Assembly (NCBI GenBank): GCA_001701225.1
Contig: DAAQ01000046.1
Span: 1 to 20,875 of the forward strand
Source: Bacteroidales bacterium H5
GTDB taxonomy: Bacteria > Bacteroidota > Bacteroidia > Bacteroidales > Muribaculaceae
Reading direction: 5' to 3'
Length of the DNA: 20,875 nt
In this document: positions 1 to 6,372 of the stretch, piece after piece
How the letters are laid out: the number at the start of each line of letters is the position of its first letter
How positions within the stretch are numbered: position 1 is the stretch's first letter
Made by a program: the position numbers and the translations under genes
Notes under the pieces: model-generated
Databases searched by the model: none
What the model was told of the DNA's origin: nothing
Seen by the model: the letters and a program-made list of their open reading frames with translations, nothing else

Positions 1-130
1 CACGGCTCGATGTGGGGCTTTCCACATATCGCCGCTTCGCGGCTGGCGGATAACGCCTTATCTTAACTGCATTGCACTCCGTGCGGGGTTTCTGATAATC
101 ACCGCGGCTCCGCCGCTCCGACCTTGCCAA
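1..130. repeat. Hairpin-rich intergenic repeat, left copy
   Basis: The first ~130 bases contain no plausible gene. They hold three mini-hairpins with 3-nt loops: GCCGC-TTC-GCGGC, GCAC-TCC-GTGC and GCGGC-TCC-GCCGC. Two motifs recur in inverted orientation at the right end of the window. GGGGTTTCTGATAATC at 85-100 is an exact 16-base match to the reverse complement of 20859-20874. TTTCCACATATCGC at 19-32 matches the reverse complement of 20767-20780 with one difference. A short CCTTGCC at 122-128 also has a counterpart (GGCAAG at 20826). The copy lies just past the rpsO terminator, so it is downstream of a gene. This is probably a dispersed intergenic repeat family; the family name is unknown to me. 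Confidence 0.6.
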
Positions 131-190
131 CCAGCTACACTATTGGGGTTCTGCAATGTCCCCTGATTGTCATAAGCACTCCAGAACATG

Positions 191-225
191 AAAACGCCTC
201 CGTGAACTGGTCACGGAGGCGTCTT
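191..225 (-). terminator. Rho-independent terminator of rpsO
   Basis: A perfect 12-bp stem (194-205 pairing with 211-222) closes a 5-nt loop, about 25 nt past the rpsO stop codon. Read on the minus strand the stem is followed by TTTTC. On the plus strand it is followed by CTTTTC, so it could also act in the other direction. Confidence 0.85.
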
Positions 226-246
226 TTCTGGTCTGTGTCCGCTGAA

Positions 247-522
247 TTACTTGCGGATACCGAGCTCCTTCTGGGCGATGATGGCGCGGTAGCGGTTGAT
301 GTCCTTGCGGATGAGATAATCCAGAAGGCGGCGACGCTTACCTACGAGTGCCTTGAGAGCGCGTGCGGTCGTATAATCTTTGTGATTTGCCCGAAGGTGT
401 TCGGTCAAATGAGCTATACGGACAGAGAATAATGCAATCTGTGCTTCAGGTGAGCCAGTGTCAGTCTTGCCCTTACCGTATTTCTCAAAGATTTCTACTT
501 TTTCATCAGAGTTCAAATGCAT
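247..522 (-). CDS. rpsO: 30S ribosomal protein S15
   Basis: Encodes a 91-residue protein, close to the usual 89 residues of S15. S15 is a primary 16S rRNA-binding protein that helps assemble the platform of the small subunit. Visible family signatures are the N-terminal KYGKGKTDTGSPEAQIAL (around residues 15-32), the central LTEHLRANHKDYTTARAL, and the C-terminal basic helix GKRRRLLDYL. The gene is monocistronic here: it has its own promoter (579-610) and a strong terminator (191-225). It is divergent from the menaquinone operon. Many S15 genes are autoregulated at the leader mRNA, but I see no specific leader structure that proves this here. Confidence 0.97.
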   Translation of the reverse strand: MHLNSDEKVEIFEKYGKGKTDTGSPEAQIALFSVRIAHLTEHLRANHKDYTTARALKALVGKRRRLLDYLIRKDINRYRAIIAQKELGIRK

Positions 523-578
523 TGAGACAGATGTTTAAAGTGGGTGAATATTGAGATTGGTTGCTCTGAATGAGCGTG

Positions 579-610
579 CAAAAGTACTCATTATTTCCGA
601 TGTGTGCAAC
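579..610 (-). promoter_or_regulatory. Bacteroidota-type promoter for rpsO
   Basis: On the minus strand TACTTTTG (579-586) fits the -7 consensus TAnnTTTG, and a TTG box (607-609) lies 20 nt upstream, the expected -33 spacing. Transcription would start near 572, giving a leader of about 50 nt before the rpsO ATG. It sits back to back with the menB -7 box at 629-636. Confidence 0.7.
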
Positions 611-628
611 AGTTTTGATGATTTTTTG

Positions 629-636
629 TAATTTTG
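629..636 (+). promoter_or_regulatory. Candidate -7 box for menBCE
   Basis: TAATTTTG matches TAnnTTTG exactly and would start transcription about 20 nt before the menB ATG at 664. No good TTTG box is seen at the expected -33 spacing; a TTTG at 614-617 is too close. The call therefore rests on the -7 box alone. Confidence 0.5.
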
Positions 637-663
637 TGACACGAATCAAATATTTCATTGCTT

Positions 664-1482
664 ATGACACGCGAATGGACCACCATAAAGGAATATGAGG
701 ACATCCTTTTCGAGCGCTACGGGCGCATAGCCAAGATTACAATCAACCGCCCGAAGGTCTACAATGCCTTCCGCCCTCAGACCAACACCGAGATGCTTGA
801 CGCGATGGCATATTGCCGCTCGTGTCCCGAGATAGGTGTCATCATCCTCACCGGGACAGGCGACAAGGCATTCTGTTCTGGAGGTGACCAACACTACAAG
901 GGAGCCGGAGGCTATATCGACGCCGACGGCACGCCTCGCCTCAACGTGCTTGAGCTGCACAGGGCCATACGCTCTATCCCCAAACCCGTAATAGCGATGG
1001 TCAACGGATATGCCATCGGCGGGGGCAACGTGCTCAATGTGGTGTGCGACCTCTCGATAGCCTCTGACAATGCCCGCTTCGGCCAGACAGGGCCCAAGGT
1101 AGGCAGCTTTGACGCCGGATTCGGCTCGTCATACCTCGCACGCTGTGTGGGCCAAAAGAAAGCCCGCGAAATATGGTATCTCTGTCGCCAGTATTCTGCA
1201 CAGGAGGCGCTCGAGATGGGAATGATAAACGCCGTGGTGCCTTTCGAAAGGCTCGAGGACGAGACCGTGGAGTGGTGCGAGACCATTCTGAAACGCTCGC
1301 CAATGGCTATCCGAATGATCAAGAGGGCCCTCAACGCCGAGCTTGACGGACAGGCCGGACTCATGGAGTTTGCCGGAGACGCCACACTGCTATACTATCT
1401 CATGCCCGAGGCCCAGGAGGGGAAGAACGCATTCCTCGAGAAACGTGACCCCGATTTCGGACAATTCCCGATGTTCCCCTGA
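664..1482 (+). CDS. menB: 1,4-dihydroxy-2-naphthoyl-CoA synthase
   Basis: Crotonase-family enzyme that cyclises o-succinylbenzoyl-CoA to 1,4-dihydroxy-2-naphthoyl-CoA in cytoplasmic menaquinone synthesis. At 272 residues it has the usual length. Diagnostic motifs are SGGDQ (72-76), the oxyanion-hole IGGGN (118-122) and QTGPKVGSFDAGFG (141-154) with the Ser/Asp pair typical of MenB. Gly rather than Asp after QT, and a Trp at 171, resemble the bicarbonate-dependent E. coli type; this subtype is inference. The ATG at 664 is preferred over an in-frame TTG at 658. The stop overlaps the menC start by one base (TGATG), so translation is probably coupled. Confidence 0.96.
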   Translation: MTREWTTIKEYEDILFERYGRIAKITINRPKVYNAFRPQTNTEMLDAMAYCRSCPEIGVIILTGTGDKAFCSGGDQHYKGAGGYIDADGTPRLNVLELHRAIRSIPKPVIAMVNGYAIGGGNVLNVVCDLSIASDNARFGQTGPKVGSFDAGFGSSYLARCVGQKKAREIWYLCRQYSAQEALEMGMINAVVPFERLEDETVEWCETILKRSPMAIRMIKRALNAELDGQAGLMEFAGDATLLYYLMPEAQEGKNAFLEKRDPDFGQFPMFP

Positions 1483-2516
1483 TGCTGCGCGCCGCATGGA
1501 GCCGTTACAGGCTCGATTTCAGGTTCCTTGCCGTGACCTCGCGTGACTCGATGAGAAGCAAGGACACATATTATATCAAAGTCTGGGACGACGCCAAGCC
1601 CGACATATACGGAATCGGAGAGGCGGCCCTGTTCCGCGGCCTCAGCCATGACGACCGGCCGGGATATGAGGGGAAGCTCACGGAGGTTTGCAATCATCCC
1701 GACGGTGACCATAGCCTTGCCGAATGGCCTTCGATAAGGATGGGTCTCGACTGTGCGATGCGTGACCTCTCCAACGGAGGGCGCCGCATACTCTATCCGG
1801 GCAACTGGACTGAAGGGAAAAGCTCTCTCCCTATCAACGGGCTTGTGTGGATGGGGACGGAAGAGGAAATGGTCGCCCGCATGCGCGAGAAGGTCGCGCA
1901 GGGATTCTCCTGTATCAAGATAAAGATTGGCGGGATAGACTTTGAGCGTGAGCTGGCCATGCTCCGGGCATTGCGCGAGGTCGCACCTCACGCCGAGCTG
2001 CGCCTTGATGCCAACGGAGCCTTCAGCCCTACGGAGGCACTTGGGCGCCTCGAACGCCTCGCTGTGTACGGCATACACTCTATCGAACAGCCCATACGCC
2101 AGGGACAACCCGACGAGATGGCCCGTATCTGCCGAGAGTCGCCCATCCCTATTGCCCTTGACGAAGAGCTGATAGGGGTTGACGAGAGGCGCGCCCCCGA
2201 ACTGCTCGGCACCATCCGTCCGGCATACATAATCCTCAAGCCCACTCTTGTCGGCGGCTTCGGGGCCTGTGACAGATGGATTGAAACGGCACAAAACCTC
2301 GGCATAGGCTGGTGGGCCACCTCGGCGCTTGAGAGCGACATCGGCCTGAACGCCATAGCGCAGTGGACCGCCTCGCACTCTCCCACGATGCCACAAGGGC
2401 TCGGGACAGGACAGCTATATACCAACAACATCCCCTCGCCGCTCAAACTTGACGGTGACAGGCTGAGTTACGATAAAGAAAGAGAATGGAAAATCCCCGC
2501 GCTCGGCTGGAACTGA
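1482..2516 (+). CDS. menC: o-Succinylbenzoate synthase
   Basis: Enolase-superfamily enzyme that dehydrates SHCHC to o-succinylbenzoate, the step before MenE. The 344-residue protein shows the KxK catalytic pair (K146/K148 in KIKIG), metal ligands D176 (DANGAF), E202 (EQP) and D227 (DEE), and the second-face lysine K253 (LKPTLVGG). An N-terminal capping domain covers about residues 1-120. The start overlaps the menB stop by one base and the 3' end overlaps menE by 31 nt. The position between menB and menE supports the OSBS role over other enolase-superfamily activities. Confidence 0.93.
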   Translation: MLRAAWSRYRLDFRFLAVTSRDSMRSKDTYYIKVWDDAKPDIYGIGEAALFRGLSHDDRPGYEGKLTEVCNHPDGDHSLAEWPSIRMGLDCAMRDLSNGGRRILYPGNWTEGKSSLPINGLVWMGTEEEMVARMREKVAQGFSCIKIKIGGIDFERELAMLRALREVAPHAELRLDANGAFSPTEALGRLERLAVYGIHSIEQPIRQGQPDEMARICRESPIPIALDEELIGVDERRAPELLGTIRPAYIILKPTLVGGFGACDRWIETAQNLGIGWWATSALESDIGLNAIAQWTASHSPTMPQGLGTGQLYTNNIPSPLKLDGDRLSYDKEREWKIPALGWN

Positions 2517-3460
2517 CACCCGAGGCATCGGCATTTGTCGACGAGTGGCTGTCACCACTCCCCTACGTCGAGGCCCATACATCAGGTTCGACAGGAGCAC
2601 CAAAGGCCATAAGGCTGCTCAAAGATGACATGCGCCGGTCGGCCCGGGCCACACTGGACTTTTTCGGCCTCGGAGAAGGTTCGACGCTGCTTCTGCCCCT
2701 CGAGCCATCCTACATTGCCGGGAAGATGCAGATTGTGCGGGCCATCGAGGGAGGATGCCACCTCATCGCCGAACACGCCTCGCGTCAGCCGTTCGCGACA
2801 TCCGCAGAAATCACTCCATCCTCCATGATAGCCATAGTCCCCGCACAGATTGAGGGGCTTATGGAGTCTCCACTCTTCGGCATGATTGGCGCCGTCATAG
2901 TCGGAGGCGCCCCTACCCCTCCGCACCTCGAGCGGATGCTCACGGAGACAGGTGTAAATGCATATGCCACATACGGCATGACCGAGACCTGCAGCCACGT
3001 GGCGCTCAGGAGATTTGGCGAAGACCTGTTTCACGGCCTCCCCGGATTCACATTCACCACAACAGACGACGGGTGTCTGGTCATCGAGAGCGCGCACATG
3101 TCTTTCGGACGGCTTGTCACCAACGATGTTGTAGAGCTTATGGGCGGAAATGTATTCCGGTTCCTCGGCCGGAAGGACAACGTGATAAACTCGGGAGGGA
3201 TAAAGATACACCCTGAGGAAATCGAGAAACACCTTCTTCCTGCCCTTCCCACAGGCTATTCCGCCTATATAACCTCCCGTCCCTCACACGAATGGGGCGA
3301 GGAGGCAGTAATCGTGACCGACTGGCCCGACCTCACGATGACAGCGGTGTCTGCCATCCTCAATGGCCTCCCTCACCGTATGGTGCCGAAGGATGTTATA
3401 TACCGCAGCATATTGCCACGCACAGCGACAGGAAAGATTATCCGCCAGAGGATTCGGTGA
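2486..3460 (+). CDS. menE: o-Succinylbenzoate-CoA ligase (compact)
   Basis: AMP-forming acyl-CoA synthetase that activates o-succinylbenzoate with ATP and CoA to give the MenB substrate. Visible motifs are the P-loop TSGSTGAPK (32-40), YGMTETC (163-169), GRKDNVINSGGIKIHPEEIE (228-247) and the C-terminal catalytic-lysine motif TATGK (K317). At 324 residues it is well short of the roughly 450-490 of many MenE enzymes; most of the N-terminal subdomain before the P-loop is missing. Compact forms are, to my knowledge, usual in Bacteroidota. The ATG lies inside menC after a purine-rich AAAGAAAGAGA. The 3' end overlaps the convergent phosphatase gene by 23 bp. Confidence 0.92.
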   Translation: MENPRARLELTPEASAFVDEWLSPLPYVEAHTSGSTGAPKAIRLLKDDMRRSARATLDFFGLGEGSTLLLPLEPSYIAGKMQIVRAIEGGCHLIAEHASRQPFATSAEITPSSMIAIVPAQIEGLMESPLFGMIGAVIVGGAPTPPHLERMLTETGVNAYATYGMTETCSHVALRRFGEDLFHGLPGFTFTTTDDGCLVIESAHMSFGRLVTNDVVELMGGNVFRFLGRKDNVINSGGIKIHPEEIEKHLLPALPTGYSAYITSRPSHEWGEEAVIVTDWPDLTMTAVSAILNGLPHRMVPKDVIYRSILPRTATGKIIRQRIR

Positions 3461-4187
3461 CGAGCACGAGCGCGCAATCATCGGCTGTACGCTCCCGGAA
3501 GAGCTTGTTCATCGATCCGAACAAGGCTTCGTTCACTGCCTCGCGCGGATATGTCCTGGCCCACCCGCAAAAGACAGAAAGAGCCTTGGCATAATCCTTC
3601 GTGCGGGGATCATACAGACACTCGCAACTCCCGTCTGTCATCAGGAAATACACGCTCCGCACGTCATAAGACCCGGCGACAATATGAAAATGCCTGTCGA
3701 AATCGGATGACGCGACAAAATAGCTCTCGTTGGCAAAGCGGCCTTTCTCGGGCCCGATAATAACCTCCGAGTCAAGAGACTCCGGATTCATGCGCCCTAT
3801 CAGGCCGTCACCCATCCCTCCAGCGATAAACCTTAGCCCATTGCTCACAAATACCATCAGCGTGGTGTCGAGGTCGCGCACGGTGCATCCCAGCTCGCGG
3901 CTCTTGGTCTTCAATATCTCTTCAACAGAAGCCTTGACAAACGACATGAACTCATCGGTCTTATAAGCCAGCAGATCCTCTCCGCGTCTCGACAGGAGTT
4001 CGGCCATACCGATACACACCGCATTCGCACCCTCCAGTGCATGGGTTGCACTCCCCACACCGTCAGTAACCACAACCACGGCCGTACCGTCGACAATCTT
4101 CACACAGTACCTGTCCTGACCCTTGATGCCGTATTTCTGGTGGGTATTGCCCACAATCGTACTTCCTGAAATCTTCCAACGTATCAT
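3438..4187 (-). CDS. PP2C-family Ser/Thr protein phosphatase
   Basis: 249-residue metal-dependent phosphatase, predicted to reverse phosphorylation by the kinase at 6373-8406. PP2C motifs are in order: GQDRY (23-27, D25), VTDGVGSA (40-47, D42), DLDTTLMVFV (105-114), GGMGDG (123-128), FLMTDGS (181-187, D184) and TADDCALVLV (234-243, D236/D237). The Asp metal ligands are intact, so it is probably active. It is of the YegK/PppA-like short type without membrane or sensor domains. It is last in the minus-strand operon; its ATG overlaps the stop of the preceding gene (ATGA). Its 3' end overlaps menE tail to tail. Confidence 0.9.
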   Translation of the reverse strand: MIRWKISGSTIVGNTHQKYGIKGQDRYCVKIVDGTAVVVVTDGVGSATHALEGANAVCIGMAELLSRRGEDLLAYKTDEFMSFVKASVEEILKTKSRELGCTVRDLDTTLMVFVSNGLRFIAGGMGDGLIGRMNPESLDSEVIIGPEKGRFANESYFVASSDFDRHFHIVAGSYDVRSVYFLMTDGSCECLYDPRTKDYAKALSVFCGWARTYPREAVNEALFGSMNKLFRERTADDCALVLVTESSGG

Positions 4188-5215
4188 CTTACACCTTTTT
4201 CATGCGCCCTGCGCAACGTCATGGATATCGAATCGAAAAACAGCTCGGCCTTGGCCGGATTGAACTCATATACCCTCTTCGTATCAAAGAGCTCTTCAAA
4301 GCGTTTTTTTGACATCTGAGTCGTGGGGATGGCATAGAGCGCTATCTCCTTATGCTTTATAAGATCCCTGATCTCGTCAATCAGTGAAATATCTACATTC
4401 GCGGGAATATCCGAGCATATCCATATCAGCCAAGGCTTGAGCCGAGGCTTGGCAGCCAGAATCTTAGTGACAAGATCGAGCATCACATTGAGTGTGAGAT
4501 TGACAGGAGGCTCTATCTCGTATCTCTCATCACTGTCGAAACCCGGGTCAAACCGTACGGTGTCGCCGTTGTCGGCATCAAGGTACCTGAACTCGGTCTC
4601 AAAACCCAGCGAGGAGTTGTATGTCAGCAGCGAGCAGACTACGTTGTCAAGCCCTCTGGTCTTCTTGCCGGAGACAAAATCCCTGTAAGCCTTTACAAAA
4701 CGCACTCCATCTTCGATGGAACACCTTTCCGTACAAGGCGAATAGCTGTTGAATATCTCATTCATGAACACCACATGCCTCTCAGGTATTATCTCATCCA
4801 CGATATCCTCATGAATGACGAGGGCAAGCGCAGGCGAAAGCGGGCAACCGCTCTGTCTGCTGATGTAATTCACAAGGTCACTGAAACATTTCTGATATGA
4901 TTTCTTGCCGTTCCACTCACCCTCGTGTGAAAGGCGGTTGAATTTCTTACGCCACATGTTGAGCATCCTGTAATCCGGATGCGAGGTGTCATGGAGAAAT
5001 TCTATCTTGCGTTCATAGCCATTGAATTTCTCACGGTCTTTCTTGTCCAGGCTATCCAGAGTCCTCACTCCAAGCCGGTTGCAAAGCTCATACTCCAGGA
5101 GCCTGTCAAAGAATGTGCGCAGAGCCCTACTCTTGCCGTCCCAGTCAGAATCGGACAGATGTATGCCAAGGAGCCGGTCATAGAGCTCCTTGGCCTGTTT
5201 ATTGCTCAATTCCAT
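4184..5215 (-). CDS. HEPN-like plus degenerate VWA-like protein
   Basis: 343-residue protein, not a family I can name. The N-terminal ~125 residues are helical and contain a WRKKFNRLSHEG segment (88-99) with R89-N93-H97, spaced like the RxxGNxxaH motif of DUF4145/HEPN-type domains. The second half (about 128-335) follows the order of a von Willebrand A fold: a hydrophobic strand ALALVIHEDIVD (130-140), a VNLTLNVMLDLV helix (238-249), then KPWLIWICSDIP (260-271). The DxSxS metal motif is replaced by HEDIVD, so metal binding is doubtful. KPWLI is shared with the VWA protein upstream (280-285 of that protein), suggesting the two are paralogous in this half. Likely role: scaffold or effector of the kinase/phosphatase system. 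The HEPN assignment is inference. Confidence 0.6.
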   Translation of the reverse strand: MELSNKQAKELYDRLLGIHLSDSDWDGKSRALRTFFDRLLEYELCNRLGVRTLDSLDKKDREKFNGYERKIEFLHDTSHPDYRMLNMWRKKFNRLSHEGEWNGKKSYQKCFSDLVNYISRQSGCPLSPALALVIHEDIVDEIIPERHVVFMNEIFNSYSPCTERCSIEDGVRFVKAYRDFVSGKKTRGLDNVVCSLLTYNSSLGFETEFRYLDADNGDTVRFDPGFDSDERYEIEPPVNLTLNVMLDLVTKILAAKPRLKPWLIWICSDIPANVDISLIDEIRDLIKHKEIALYAIPTTQMSKKRFEELFDTKRVYEFNPAKAELFFDSISMTLRRAHEKGVR

Positions 5216-5220
5216 CGGCG

Positions 5221-6363
5221 TTACCTGATACCCTCCTTATGCACTATGTCAATCTGCTCGCCTCCGGGAGATGAGAAAGAGATGTTGCGGCACATGCTCG
5301 CGAACACATCCCTGAAGAATCCGGCCACATTTGTCAGCTTATCAGCGCTTCCGGTGAGAGACTTGAGGTTTTCGAAATTCTCATCACTGATATCCGGCAT
5401 CGCGCAGACATAAGCCTTCACCTTGTTCATATTCAGCTTGCGCAGACGTTCGATAACCTCAGGCATATTCTCGTTCTTACGCGGCAGCCATCTCCCGTTA
5501 GAGAGAATGATAAGCCAGGGTTTCCAGTATCCGATAGACCGGCTATCAAGCTCGCGGCACTGAGCCTCGATAGCGTCCAGGGCGGCATCAATGGTATCGG
5601 CCATCCTGTTCGCCCCGAATGCCTCGAACTGTCCTCCCTCTATCAGGCCATCCTGAAGCCCGATGGATGTAAAACCCGACACCTCTTTCGGGCCATTGCC
5701 GGTCGTGACCACATACAGCTGGGCGCTCCTCTCGACATCCTCGCTCCTGAGCATCTCGGCGACAAGATTGTCAAAGCATGTCTTGACATTCTCCATCTGT
5801 CCCGACATGGCCATATTTAAAGAATTGTCTACGACTATCGCACACAGGAACCTGTTAGAGAAACTGTTCTGCGCAAGATCATACTTGTTGAGTGCGCTTA
5901 TATCAATTTTGGGAGTCCTGTTATTATCAGTGGGATTCCCGCAGAATTCAAGCACCTCGTCCGGGACAGGCTTGTCATATATCTTGCCCATGAAACGTGA
6001 AATCTGTAGCAGACATTTCTTGAACATCGCCATATCCAGGCCACCCTCTATGAGTTCGGAATCCGGGACAGGAATCTGTTTTCCATCCTTGTCGAGACCT
6101 TTCTTGCGTGACATAGAGGTGAATGTGACCAGCACACGGTTAGCCTCACTGACCATATCGCCTATCTCCTTGCCCATGCGGTACTCCATGACAAGCTGGT
6201 TGATTTTATTCCAGGGATTCCCGGAACCGGGCACACACGCATAGAGGACATCCATGAATCCTTTTCGGAGAAGGGCGTAATACTGACCGAGATACCTTCT
6301 TTCCTCGATAATATTTTCCCAAAAGTTATTTACGCTGAATTTCTTTGGCTGTGGAATTTCCAT
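5221..6363 (-). CDS. VWA domain protein, TerY/YegL-like
   Basis: 380-residue cytoplasmic protein with no signal peptide. Residues 1-165 form a helical N-terminal region of unknown role. A von Willebrand A domain follows: strand FLCAIVVDNSLNMAM (172-186) carries the MIDAS motif as DNSLN (D179, S181, N183 instead of the last Ser), FGANRMADTIDAALD (249-263) corresponds to the second metal loop, and KPWLIILSNG (281-290) to the LTDG strand with Asp lost. Metal binding may therefore be weakened. VWA proteins next to PP2C and kinase genes are known in the TerY-P triad and in yegL-yegK-yegI; the usual idea is metal-dependent assembly or substrate presentation. It lies 9 nt from the kinase stop and 5 nt from the next gene. 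Confidence 0.82.
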   Translation of the reverse strand: MEIPQPKKFSVNNFWENIIEERRYLGQYYALLRKGFMDVLYACVPGSGNPWNKINQLVMEYRMGKEIGDMVSEANRVLVTFTSMSRKKGLDKDGKQIPVPDSELIEGGLDMAMFKKCLLQISRFMGKIYDKPVPDEVLEFCGNPTDNNRTPKIDISALNKYDLAQNSFSNRFLCAIVVDNSLNMAMSGQMENVKTCFDNLVAEMLRSEDVERSAQLYVVTTGNGPKEVSGFTSIGLQDGLIEGGQFEAFGANRMADTIDAALDAIEAQCRELDSRSIGYWKPWLIILSNGRWLPRKNENMPEVIERLRKLNMNKVKAYVCAMPDISDENFENLKSLTGSADKLTNVAGFFRDVFASMCRNISFSSPGGEQIDIVHKEGIR

Positions 6364-6372
6364 ATTATAAAC

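Noticed and set aside
124..432. Plus-strand 102-codon frame over the rpsO region
   Set aside because: It is antisense to a clear rpsO and crosses its terminator; the product has no recognisable pattern.
1395..2396. Long (333-codon) minus-strand frame opposite menB/menC
   Set aside because: It is the mirror of strongly coding, GC-rich menB/menC codons; motifs are all on the plus strand.
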